In this document: piece after piece, positions 45,422-55,607 of the stretch
Position numbering within the stretch: position 1 is the stretch's first letter
How the letters are laid out: each line of letters begins with the position of its first letter
Assembly (NCBI GenBank): GCA_029821735.1
Contig: JALGSU010000021.1
Coordinates: 1-64,000, forward strand
Direction: 5' to 3'
Origin: Candidatus Zipacnadia bacterium
GTDB taxonomy: Bacteria > Armatimonadota > Zipacnadia > Zipacnadales > UBA5352
DNA: 64,000 nucleotides
The notes under the pieces: generated by a model
What the model was told of the DNA's origin: nothing
Databases searched by the model: none
Seen by the model: only the letters and a program-made list of their open reading frames with translations
Translations under genes and position numbers: made by a program

Positions 45422-48364
45422 ATGTTTGACAGCAGGATGTGGCGGGGCCTGCTCGCTTGGCTCGACACTGGCGAATGGTTCGACCGACTCATGGTCCGAC
45501 GCAACCGGGCGCGCGAACAGCTCGTGCCCATGCTCGCGCCCGAGCAGTTACCCCAGTTGCGCTGGCAAGATCTCACCGAGGGCCTCTGCCACAGTGGGGC
45601 CCTGCGTCTGGCTGAAGGTGAGCCCCTCGATGAGAATGCCCTTGACGCTCTCGGCGCGGATGAACTGGCGAGACGCATCGAGGCCGGGGAGATACTCGTT
45701 ACCGGCAATCAGGCCATCGATCTGTCCCTCGGTTCGCACGTGGCGGTCCTGCCCGGAATGGAGGACGTCGAACTCGAGGCGCTGCGAACCACTTTGATGC
45801 AGTTGCTGCACGAGGCCCCGGACCCGTGCGAGGTACTCGATCGTGCCCCCACGCTGGTGCCCCCGCCGCATCCCTACTTAGCCTCGCTCGCCCTGTGCAT
45901 CACCCACCCAGAACGATTTGGCGTCTGGCACCCATCCCGAGTTGCTGGCGCCCGAAAGCTCGCGTGGCTGCTCGGTACCCAGGCTCAGTGGGCCGGTCGC
46001 TACGACGACCACCGCTCCTTCAATGAGCTGCTTGTGGAGATCCGCGATGCCTCCAGCGGGCGCCTGGCTGACCTGCTCGCCGTAGACGCCCTTCTGGCCC
46101 ATCTCGCGCAGATGCCTGAGCCGCGCTCGTGGAAGATCGCCATCGCTCTGTCGGAAGCCGACGCTGAGGCAGATGATGTGGCGTCGCGCTGTCTCCGACA
46201 GGGCTTCGCAGCTCTGAACGCTCCTATGGATGGGGCAGACCCAAACGTTGGCCGTCTGCGCGACGTCCTCCCGGGAGACTGGGTGGTCATGCACCTCCGG
46301 GGTCGCATCGGCGCTGTGGGCAGGGCCGTCCGTCCCTACTACTGCCTTGATCCCGAGGACGCCAGCATGCGTGACCGTGCCTGGCCGCACCGCGTAGATG
46401 TTGAGTGGCTCGTCGGCGACCGCTCGTACGGAGCGCTGCTCACTGGTGCCCAGCAGCGCTTCACCGTGGTCGAGCTCGACCAGGTCGTCTTCTGGCAGAT
46501 CGCCGAGATGTACGAGGACGAACCCGACTGGGCTCGCGTCCTCCGCCCGCGACGTGGTGCCTGGGTCTTCACCTGCGACAGCGACGGATGCCACCAACTC
46601 GCCCACCTCGACCGGCCGTTGCCGCTGCGCGATCACTGGCGCCTGAGCCGTGTCAGCGACTCCATGAGGGTGGGCGACTGCGTCTTCATCCGGCGCACCG
46701 GCAGCGATCCGGGCATCTGCGGCGTGGCCCGGATCCTCGCCGAACCCGAAGCCAGCTCTGCCGGCGGCGGTTTCGATCTTCTGCACGAGCGCATCATCGA
46801 CCCGCCACTGTCCGACGACCGCCTGCGCGCTGATGAGCGCACCGTCAACTGCGCCGTGCTCACTAATCCCACTGCGGAGGCCGTTCAGCTCTCTGGCACT
46901 CAAGTGGCTGCTGTTCGTGAGATGCTTGCCATGCCCGAGGAATCCTACTTCGTGCTCATGATCGGCCAGCGCCCCCGTCCGGCGCTGCGCCGCAAAACGG
47001 TCTATCGCTACAGCCACCGCGCTGGCGGCCGGCCTGCCGAACTGACTGAAGCCGCTCGCTGGGCAAGCGCACGCTGCCTCATCTATCACGGTGCGCCCGA
47101 CTACACTTTCGTGGGCGTCGCTTCAGCCGTGGATGTCCGCGAGGAAACCAGCCCCGATGGCGGCGAGCCGCACATGGCCATCACTACCGAGTTGCAGCGC
47201 TTCACTGCAGCCACGCGCACGCGTCCGCTCTCTCTCGCCAACTGGGCCCACAGCGCCGCCCCCGGCGACGGCGCCCACAGCTTGCTCGAGACCCGGACCG
47301 TCATGCCCATCCATCCCCGCGACTTCTACCGTGTCGTCGCAGCCGGGCTTGAGGTCGCACCGAAAGTGATGACGCAGCCAGCGATCGAGTTGCTGGCTCA
47401 CGACTGCTGTGTGCCCCGTGAGACCGCCTGTGAAATCGAGCGACTCCTCCGCGAGCGGGGCCAGATGATCTTCTACGGGCCGCCCGGCACCGGCAAAACC
47501 TGGTGCGCGCTGCACTTTGCGGACTACCTCTCCGACGGCGATCCCCGTCGGAGTCAGGTAGTGCAGTTCCATCCCGCGTACTCCTACGAGGACTTTGTGG
47601 AAGGCATCCGCCCGGAGGCGGTCCCTGGGCCGGACGGGCGCACCGAGATCCACTACCCCGTTGTGCCGGGCGCCTTCGTCAGTTTCTGCGACCGCGCTCG
47701 ACGCGACCCGGCCAACACATACGTCTTCGTCATCGACGAAATCAACCGTGCCCAGGTCTCGAAGGTTTTCGGCGAGCTGATGATGCTCCTCGAATACCGT
47801 GGCCGAGAGCTGCACCTCGCCTACACTCACCTGGGGCCCGATGCCGGCGCCCCCTGGAATGGCGAACAGACTGCGGGCTTCTGCGTGCCTGACAACGTCC
47901 TCGTCCTCGGGACCATGAATACCGCAGATCTGCGACGTCGCTTCGTCTTCTACCCGTTCTTCCCTGATGACGATGCCTTCTTGCGTCCCCTCTTCCGCAC
48001 ATGGCTTGCCCGCAACGCGCCCGACATGATCTGGGTTGCTGACATGCTCGATCTCATTAACGAGCGTCTTTTGGAGGACGTGGGCCGCAGCCTGCTCCTC
48101 GGGCCCAGCTACTTCATGCGCGACGATCTCACTGAGGAGCGCCTGCATGAGATCTGGCGCTTCCAGATCACCCCCCTCCTCGAGGAGTACTTTGCCGGCA
48201 TGCCCGGTGGCCCCGAGGAATACGATCTCGACCGGCTGATTGCACAGGCTCGACCCAGTCACATGGTTCCGCCGGAGCCGGAGCCGTCGATCGATCTTGA
48301 GCTCGTCGCCGAGGCGATGGTGCATTCCCTGCCCGGCGGTCCCAATCGGCCGGGTTCTGGCTGA
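45422..48364 (+). CDS. mcrB: McrB-like AAA+ GTPase with N-terminal PUA/EVE-like reader domains
   Basis: Walker A FYGPPGTGKTWCALHFADYL; Walker B VFVIDEINRAQVSKVFGELMMLLEYRG; LGTMNTAD; LRRRFVFYPFFPDD; reader-like segments WKIAIAL...LPGDWVVMH, AWVFTCDSDG...MRVGDCVFIRRTG..GICGVARI, YRYSHRAGG...ARCLIYHGAPDYTFVGVASA. Confidence 0.88.
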   Translation: MFDSRMWRGLLAWLDTGEWFDRLMVRRNRAREQLVPMLAPEQLPQLRWQDLTEGLCHSGALRLAEGEPLDENALDALGADELARRIEAGEILVTGNQAIDLSLGSHVAVLPGMEDVELEALRTTLMQLLHEAPDPCEVLDRAPTLVPPPHPYLASLALCITHPERFGVWHPSRVAGARKLAWLLGTQAQWAGRYDDHRSFNELLVEIRDASSGRLADLLAVDALLAHLAQMPEPRSWKIAIALSEADAEADDVASRCLRQGFAALNAPMDGADPNVGRLRDVLPGDWVVMHLRGRIGAVGRAVRPYYCLDPEDASMRDRAWPHRVDVEWLVGDRSYGALLTGAQQRFTVVELDQVVFWQIAEMYEDEPDWARVLRPRRGAWVFTCDSDGCHQLAHLDRPLPLRDHWRLSRVSDSMRVGDCVFIRRTGSDPGICGVARILAEPEASSAGGGFDLLHERIIDPPLSDDRLRADERTVNCAVLTNPTAEAVQLSGTQVAAVREMLAMPEESYFVLMIGQRPRPALRRKTVYRYSHRAGGRPAELTEAARWASARCLIYHGAPDYTFVGVASAVDVREETSPDGGEPHMAITTELQRFTAATRTRPLSLANWAHSAAPGDGAHSLLETRTVMPIHPRDFYRVVAAGLEVAPKVMTQPAIELLAHDCCVPRETACEIERLLRERGQMIFYGPPGTGKTWCALHFADYLSDGDPRRSQVVQFHPAYSYEDFVEGIRPEAVPGPDGRTEIHYPVVPGAFVSFCDRARRDPANTYVFVIDEINRAQVSKVFGELMMLLEYRGRELHLAYTHLGPDAGAPWNGEQTAGFCVPDNVLVLGTMNTADLRRRFVFYPFFPDDDAFLRPLFRTWLARNAPDMIWVADMLDLINERLLEDVGRSLLLGPSYFMRDDLTEERLHEIWRFQITPLLEEYFAGMPGGPEEYDLDRLIAQARPSHMVPPEPEPSIDLELVAEAMVHSLPGGPNRPGSG

Positions 48365-48366
48365 CC

Positions 48367-49617
48367 ATGGCCGACGAGCCCATCGTGGTGCGAGAACTCG
48401 AGGAGCGGTGTCTTCGCCTGTCTCAGGCCGAGAGCGAGTTTCTACTCAATCGCCACGCCGGTCGCATTGACCTGCGCCCGATCGTGGGCAGCGCCGGCCA
48501 CTGGCTGTTACGCCCGGTCCATTGCTGCGGCGTCATCGCCCTGCCCGGTGGTCGCGCCCTGCACATTGAGCCCAAAGCCACCATAGCGAACCTCTGGCGC
48601 CTGCTCGTCGGCGCCTGGGATCTGGTGGAGCTTGCCGATGACCGTGTCAGCCTGCAAACTGCTCCCGAGCTTCTCGGCTATCTTGCGTCAGTGTTCGTGC
48701 GGCGCTGTGCTGACATATGCGCGCGCGGCATACTGTGCGGCTACCTCCCGCGGGAAGACGATTTGCCCGTCTTGCGCGGACGCCTAGATCTGCTGGCCAA
48801 CGTGCGCCGCAACTCCGCCTCGCCGCACCTGCTCGCATGCCGCTTCGACGAATTCACAGTGGACGTGCCCGAGAACCGCATCGTGCGCTCCATGCTCCAT
48901 GTGCTCGCCGGCAGTCGCCTGTGGCCCGGCCGATCGCCGATGCGGCGCACGGTCATGCGCTGCCTGTCGTCCCTGCAGGCCGCTTCGCTGGTGGCCGTTA
49001 CCGAGGCCGATCTCGATGCCGTGCACATCACTGGCCTGAACCGCCACTACCGCACGCCCCTGATGCTCGCCCGTCTCTTGCTGCACTCCATGGGCGCCAC
49101 CCACAGGCCCGGTGATTGCCTCTTACCGGCGCTGCTCCTGGACATGCCGCTGGTCTTTGAGCGATTCGTGCGCAGACTGCTCGACGATGCCCTCGCTGAT
49201 CATGGCCTGCGGGTGCGCTACCACGGTCACGCCACCTCCCTCGACGATGCTGGCCGGCTCACACTGGTGCCCGACCTCCTGGTCACTTCAGGTGCCACAC
49301 CTGTGTGCGTGGTCGACGCCAAATACAAGCTCGCCGCGCCCGCTGAAGTCCACTCACCCGCCTCCGCTGACGTGTACCAGATGCTCGCGTACTGCATCGG
49401 CTATGGCGTATCGGACGCCATTCTGGTCTACCCCGAACGTGTGCTGGACGACGACTCGTCTCGGGACGCGCTGCCGGTTCCACTGCAGGTCACGCGCGAG
49501 GGCGTCTCCGCTCGCATCTACATGCTTGGCCTCGATCTCTCCGGTGACCCAGCCTGCTTCGACCGAGAGTGCGCTCGACTGGCCGCCACGGTTGCTGCCC
49601 TCGCCTGTGCCGACTGA
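48367..49617 (+). CDS. mcrC: McrC-like nuclease subunit
   Basis: LLLDMPLVFERFVRRLL; PD-(D/E)xK core LTLVPDLLVTSGATPVCVVDAKYK; YQMLAYCIGYGVSDAILVYP; directly follows mcrB. Confidence 0.9.
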   Translation: MADEPIVVRELEERCLRLSQAESEFLLNRHAGRIDLRPIVGSAGHWLLRPVHCCGVIALPGGRALHIEPKATIANLWRLLVGAWDLVELADDRVSLQTAPELLGYLASVFVRRCADICARGILCGYLPREDDLPVLRGRLDLLANVRRNSASPHLLACRFDEFTVDVPENRIVRSMLHVLAGSRLWPGRSPMRRTVMRCLSSLQAASLVAVTEADLDAVHITGLNRHYRTPLMLARLLLHSMGATHRPGDCLLPALLLDMPLVFERFVRRLLDDALADHGLRVRYHGHATSLDDAGRLTLVPDLLVTSGATPVCVVDAKYKLAAPAEVHSPASADVYQMLAYCIGYGVSDAILVYPERVLDDDSSRDALPVPLQVTREGVSARIYMLGLDLSGDPACFDRECARLAATVAALACAD

Positions 49618-49642
49618 CACAACCTGATACTGTCCGGGTTCT

Positions 49643-51277
49643 TTGCCTTTACGCACGCCTTCTGCTATGATTTCTCCTCTAATGTCCCCCGAACCCGTCG
49701 AGGAGAAGACAGGCTCTGGCACGACTTCATGGATGGCCTCAGCGGCCTTCCTGATGATCTTCGCCACCTTCATGAGCGGCGTCACTGGTTTGCTGCGTGA
49801 CGTGGCGATCGGCAACCGCTTCGGTCAGGCCGGCGCCGATGCATTCTTCAACGCCTCCAGCGTACCCGACCTGCTCTATTTCCTCGTCGCGGGGGGGGCT
49901 CTGCGCACCGGCTTTGTACCCATATTCACCAAGTATCTGGCCGATGGCCGTGAGGACCAGGCGTGGCGCACGTTCAGTTCGCTCTTCTGGCTGCTCGCGC
50001 TGGCCGCCGGTCTCGTTTCCGGCGTGGGCATCATCGCCGCCGAACCCCTCGCGCGGCTCATCAGCCCCGGTTGGGTCGCGGATCACCCCGAGCTGGTGAC
50101 CACCTGCACCGAGATGATGCGTATCATGTTCCCAGCGCAGATATTCTTTGCTCTCGGCGGCCTGCTGATGGGCACTCTCAACGCCCTCAAACACTTCTTC
50201 TGGCCCGCAATGGGGCCGATCGTCTATAACTGCGCCATCATCACCGGTGCCATCGTGGCTCCGATGGCTGTGGGCCTGCACACGCTGGCTTGGGCGGTGC
50301 TTGTCGGCGCTTTCGTCGGCAACTTCGCTCTGCAGATGGGCGCGCTCAAGGTCATGGGTGGCCGTCTGCAGGCCCTGTGGGCGCCCAACGATGAGGGTGT
50401 CAGGCGGGTGCTCCTGCTGGCACTTCCGGTCATCCTCGGATTGGCCATTGCCGAGATCAACTTCGTCATCACTAAGGCCCTGGCAACCGCCGCTCTCTCT
50501 GAGGGCGGAGTGTCCACGTTGACCTACGCCAATCACCTGTGGAAGTTCCCGCCGCGCATGTTTGGCGCGGGAATCGCCATCGCGCTCTTTCCTGCACTGT
50601 CGATGGCGTACGCAAAGGGACAAGTTGACCAGTATCGTCGCGACTTCTCCTTCGGTATGCGCAACGTGCTGTTCTTGACTATACCGGCCATGGCGCTTAT
50701 GATGGCTATGCCAAGCCCGATCATCCGGCTGCTCTTCCCGCGTTTTGGTCCTGGTGAGGTGCACGCCGTGGCGACCACGCTCATGTGGTTCAGCCTCGGC
50801 ATCGTGCCGCTTGGGGTTGTCTACATCGGCGCCCGCTCCTTCTACGCCCGCCACGACACGGTTACTCCGGTCTGGGTTGGTCTGATCTCGGTGGTGGCAT
50901 GTGTCACCTCGGCGGTGCTGCTTGATGGCCCCTACAAGGTTGCGGGGCTGGCGATGGCGACGTCCATCTCCGGCATCATCAACGCTACTTTGCTGGTCAT
51001 ATTGCTGCAGCGCCGCGTCGGCGGTCTGGACGGTCGGCGCATAGCCATGTCTGTCCTGCGCGTCCTGCCGGCCACGCTCGTGCTGGCTGCGGTGCTGGCC
51101 GGCTCGGTTGCGTGGCTCGAGGCCACGGTAGGCACTGCGAGTGGTCTGGCCCGACTGACGGTGGTCGGCGGATCGATGCTGCTCGGTGGTGCGGTCTTCC
51201 TGCTCGGCTGCAAAGCCCTGAAGGTGGAGGAACTCACCAGTGCAGTTGGCCTGATCACCAAGCGCTTCCGCAGATAG
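49643..51277 (+). CDS. murJ: Lipid II flippase MurJ-like protein
   Basis: SGVTGLLRDVAIGNRFGQAGADAFFNASSVPDLLYFLVAGGALRTGFVPIF; multiple TM segments; LTYANHLWKFPPRMFGAGIAIALFPALS. Start may be 49667 or 49682. Confidence 0.93.
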   Translation: MPLRTPSAMISPLMSPEPVEEKTGSGTTSWMASAAFLMIFATFMSGVTGLLRDVAIGNRFGQAGADAFFNASSVPDLLYFLVAGGALRTGFVPIFTKYLADGREDQAWRTFSSLFWLLALAAGLVSGVGIIAAEPLARLISPGWVADHPELVTTCTEMMRIMFPAQIFFALGGLLMGTLNALKHFFWPAMGPIVYNCAIITGAIVAPMAVGLHTLAWAVLVGAFVGNFALQMGALKVMGGRLQALWAPNDEGVRRVLLLALPVILGLAIAEINFVITKALATAALSEGGVSTLTYANHLWKFPPRMFGAGIAIALFPALSMAYAKGQVDQYRRDFSFGMRNVLFLTIPAMALMMAMPSPIIRLLFPRFGPGEVHAVATTLMWFSLGIVPLGVVYIGARSFYARHDTVTPVWVGLISVVACVTSAVLLDGPYKVAGLAMATSISGIINATLLVILLQRRVGGLDGRRIAMSVLRVLPATLVLAAVLAGSVAWLEATVGTASGLARLTVVGGSMLLGGAVFLLGCKALKVEELTSAVGLITKRFRR

Positions 51278-51314
51278 CCGTGGCTGAACACGGCGCAGCA
51301 GGAGGCACGGCTAC

Positions 51315-52472
51315 ATGGCCAAGTTCCTGTTCGACAACAACACTTGTGCGGAGAAGCTGAAGCGTCAACGAGGGCCATTCAAGTCACCATTGTTAAGCGT
51401 GCTTTGCCATTCACGTGAAGCAAGTGCCTTGGCTTAAAGGAATCAGTTCGAGGAGTGGTTTGCCCAAGCGCCGCAGGTGCTTCAGTGCCAGGTGGCCAAA
51501 AGCGTCCAGTCGAGACAGGATAGCGCTGTGAGGGGAGCGATCGCAGAACTGGGCGTGCATGCTTGGCTATTGCGCATGGGTTTCAAACCACAGGCGCAAG
51601 CCAAGGTCCAAGAGCAGACCCCCGACTTCCTCATACCAGGGAAGGATGGCAGTCAGGACGTGGTTGTCGAGGTCAGGGGTCTGAATGCGTCCGACGTAGA
51701 TGCCGTTGCGTGGCAGAAGTACGAATGGTTGATGGGGGAATTACTATACGCTGCACCGAAGGGGTACAACTTCGAAATCGACCTGACGGACAAGTTTGAC
51801 ATTCAAGCTGTCCCTGCGAAGCGGGATATCCAGCGCCAACTCGCGGTGGGATGTGGGGTGGCTCAGCGAATCAACATGGGTGCCGCTGGCGAAGTGACCG
51901 CGCACCAGGTTGGCTCAGATGCCCCTTCGTACATCGGCGCATTGAAGCCCGGGCGGTGGGTGCGCGACGAGGGAGAGCGCCTGACGAGGAATGCCCTCTG
52001 TGAGAAGAGCCACAAGTACAGATCGCTGGTGACACAAAAGTCATTGCCGTACGTGATCGCCACCTGGAACTTCACTGAATGGCCGTTCACGGAGGATGAC
52101 CTTGAGGACGTCTGGTACGGTCGCGTCGCTGACCGCAGTGGCTGCGCCGATACGCCAGGCCCAGGGCTAGACGAGCAATTGGTGCGCGAGCCTAACGGGT
52201 TCGCAACGTGTCGCGATGGCGAGTGGCACGCGCATGTGACCGCCATGATGTGCTTCCACTACCATATCGTCACGGGCCGCATCGAGTTCCATGCTCACTT
52301 CCTGCCAAACCCGTATGCGGCTCAGGCACTGCCCGAATGGTCCTTAGGTAGCTACCGTCGGGCCGCTGTACACCGCGACAAGGTGCCGGGGCCGCACGTC
52401 ACTTGGGAAGGTTGTTCGCTTTGGCATGTCCGCTCGTTCCCCAATTCCGCTGGGGCAGCGCTGGCTGACTGA
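51315..52472 (+). pseudogene. Unknown protein with PD-(D/E)xK-nuclease-like core, in-frame TAA at 51435-51437
   Basis: MAKFLFDNNTCAEKLKRQRGPFKSPLLSVLCHSREASALA*RNQFEEWFAQAPQVLQ...AIAELGVHAWLLRMGF...QTPDFLIPGKDGSQDVVVEVRG all in one frame; 51477-52472 is the open part. Confidence 0.55.
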
Positions 52473-52574
52473 GTGAGATGGCAGACGACGGTGGGCGGGT
52501 CAGGCGACCCGCACCTCCACAACAGCACGCGACACCGTCGAATCGTGATTGTCCGAAGGGACACACCGAACCCG

Positions 52575-54388
52575 ATGGCCCAAACATCGCACAGCCGAAA
52601 ACCAGACGCCACCATTCGCGTTCCGCAAAAGAACGTGCGGAACTTCTGCATCGTGGCGCATATAGACCACGGCAAGTCCACCCTCGCCGACCGTCTGCTC
52701 GAGGCATGCGGCAACGTCCGATGGAACTCGAGCGCGAGCGTGGCATCACCATCAAGTCCTCCGCCGTCCGCCTGATGTATGAGGCCGACGACGGCGAACT
52801 CTATCAGCTCAACCTGATCGACACTCCAGGCCACGTGGACTTCGCTTACGAGGTGAGCCGTTCGCTTTCTTCGTGCGAGGGTGCGGTGGTGCTGGTTGAC
52901 GTATCTCAGGGCGTTGAGGCCCAAACCGTTGCCAACGTGTATCTGGCGCTCGAAGAGGGCCTCGAGATCATCCCGGTTGCCAACAAGATCGACCTGCCGG
53001 ACATTGACCCCGAGACCGCCATGGAGGAGTTGGAGGCCGCCTTCGGCTTCCAGATCGAAGAGATTCTGCAGACCTCCGGCAAGAGCGGCGCCGGTGTCCA
53101 CGAGCTTCTGGAGGCCATCGTCAAGCGTGTCCCGCCGCCCGATGAGGACCCGGAGGCGCCCCTGCGCGCGCTGATTTTCGATTCCGAGTTCGACACCCAT
53201 CAGGGAGTCATCGCCTACTTCCGAGTCTTCGAGGGCAGCATCAAGCCTGGCGACAAGATCCGAATGATGGCCTCGGGCAAAGAGTTCGAGGTCGACCGCT
53301 TGGGCGTCTTCGTTCCCCAGATGACGGCTGTGGAAGAGTTGCGCGCCGGCGAGGTCGGGTATCTGACCGCGGCGATCAAGGGTGTGCAGGACGCGCGCGT
53401 GGGCGACACCGTCACAGAGGCCGACCGCTCTGCCGACGAGCCCCTGCCCGGCTACCGCGAGGCCCAGCCGATGGTCTTCTCGGGTCTCTACCCGAGCGAC
53501 AATGTTGACTATCAGGCTCTCAAGGACGCGCTCGACCGCCTGCAGCTCAACGATGCGGCTCTGCACTACGAGCGCGAGACCTCTGCTGCGCTGGGCTTTG
53601 GCTTCCGCTGTGGCTTCCTCGGTCTCCTGCACATGGAGATCGTCCAGGAGCGCCTCGAGCGCGAGTATGACCTCGATCTCGTCGCCACTGCCCCGAGCGT
53701 CATCTACCACGTGATGCTGCAGGATGGCTCGATGGTCGACGTCGACAATCCCGCCTCCTTCCCTGAGCGCGAACTCATCGAGATCATTGAAGAGCCGATG
53801 GTCAAGGCGACCATCATGTGCCCGCAGCGCTACGTGGGCCAGGTCATCACCATCTCCGATGAGCGGCGCGGCATTTACGAGGGCCAGGACTATCTCTGGG
53901 GCGATCGGTTGGCGCTGCACTATCGCCTGCCCTTGGCTGAAATCATCGTGGACTACTTCGACGCCCTCAAGTCCGCCACACGCGGATACGCCACTCTCGA
54001 CTACGAGCCGGCCGAATACCAAGTCGACAACTTGGTGAAGGTTGACCTGCTCATGAACGGTGATCCGGTCGACGCGCTCGCCATCATCTGTCATCACGAC
54101 TCCGCTGAGCGCCGTGGCCGAGTCCTCGCCCGCAAGCTCAAAGAGTCCATCCCTCGCCAGCTCTTCGAGGTCCGCATTCAGGCCTCCATTGGCAGTCGCG
54201 TGGTGGCCTCCACGCGCATCGCGCCGCTGCGCAAGAACGTCACCGAGAAGTGCTATGGTGGTGACGTCACGCGCAAGCGCAAGCTCATGGAACGCCAGAA
54301 GGAGGGCAAGCGCCGGATGAAGCAGGTTGGCCACATCGAGGTGCCTCAGGAGGCCTTCATGTCCATCCTGCGCTCGACCCCTGACTGA
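52575..54388 (+). pseudogene. lepA: Elongation factor 4 (LepA), frame broken near 52700-52720
   Basis: [25 protein letters not shown] in one frame, [28 protein letters not shown]...[18 protein letters not shown]...NKIDLP...[27 protein letters not shown] in another. Confidence 0.92.
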
Positions 54389-54405
54389 CCCGGCGCCCGC
54401 AGCAG

Positions 54406-55502
54406 ATGCCAACACGCTCCCTGGCCCTCTACGTACATCTGCCCTTCTGCGTACGCAAGTGCCGCTACTGTGACTTCAACTCAGGCCCGGCCGCTGAGAC
54501 GGTGCGTGTCGCGTATCTCGACGCTCTCCGCGCTGAGATTCGCGCGCGTGCCGCAAGTTTGTCTACCACCTCGCGCATCGATACCGTCTTCTTCGGCGGC
54601 GGCACTCCCACCATCTATAGGGCCTTTGACCTGGTGCGCGTTCTCGACCTCATCGCGGCCTGCTTCCACCTCAGTCGTGCCGCTGAGATCAGCATCGAGG
54701 CGAACCCGGAGACGCTGACCCCCGGCAAACTCCGCCGACTGAACGGTGGAGGCTTCGATCGCTTGAGCATCGGCGCGCAGTCGTTTGCCGATGCCGAACT
54801 GCGCATGCTCGGGCGAGGTCACTGCGCGGCAGATACCGTTCGCTCAGTTGTTGCTGCCCGCGCGGCTGGCTTCGACGACCTATCACTCGACCTGATCTAC
54901 GCGCTTCCCGGCCAGCGTCCCGCGAACTGGCTGCGAACGCTACACCGGGCCCTGCGCCTCGAGCCCGACCACCTCTCCTGCTACGGTTTGAGCATCGAGG
55001 ACGGTACCCCACTCGGCGACGACCTCGCCGCCGGCCGCGTGCAGATTGTGCCCGACGACGATCATCTCGCCATGCGTCACGCTACCGGGGCCATCTGCGC
55101 GTCCGCTGGACTGCGCCGCTATGAGATATCGAACTATGCCCGTTCGGGTCGCCACTGCCGCCACAATGTGGTATACTGGCGAAACGAGCAGTATCTGGGT
55201 GTCGGGGCCGGGGCCGTCAGCTATCTCGACGGTGTTCGCGCCCGCAACATCTCTGATCCTTTTCCGAGCGCATGGGCCCTGAGGGAGCGCTTGCCGAGAC
55301 TATCATGCTCGGTTTACGCCTGACGTCGGGTCTGAATCTGGCGGCATTGGCGGAGCGTTTCGAGCAGCAGGCGGTGACGGCTTTGCGTAAGCGCGCCGAG
55401 CCAATGGTCCACGCTGGCCTGCTGCGCTGCAAGGACGACAACCTGCGCCTCACACCTGAGGGAGAGGCCCTCCACACGGAAATTGCGGCTCGTCTGATTT
55501 GA
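54406..55502 (+). pseudogene. hemW: Radical SAM HemW (coproporphyrinogen III oxidase-like), frame broken near 55255-55270
   Basis: LYVHLPFCVRKCRYCDFNS, FFGGGTPTIY, SIEANPETLTPGKL, YEISNYARSGRHCRHNVVYWRNEQYLGVGAGAVSYLDG; then in another frame ERMGPEGALAETIMLGLRLTSGLNLAALAERF...PMVHAGLLRCKDDNLRLTPEGEAL. Confidence 0.92.
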
Positions 55503-55607
55503 CGAGGATCGCAGGGAGGACTCCATCCGTTCAGGGCGAATTGTACCGTAGCGCGATAGCGTGTCGCGGGCCCGTGTGTGCTCGTGAACCGCTTGACATG
55601 CGACTGG

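Noticed and set aside
52352-54415. 687-aa minus-strand ORF
   Set aside because: Antisense to lepA and the upstream gene; no motifs.
52695-55280. Programmed ribosomal frameshifting in lepA and hemW
   Set aside because: Conserved residues are missing at the junctions, so a simple frameshift would not restore the proteins; no slippery site was evident.
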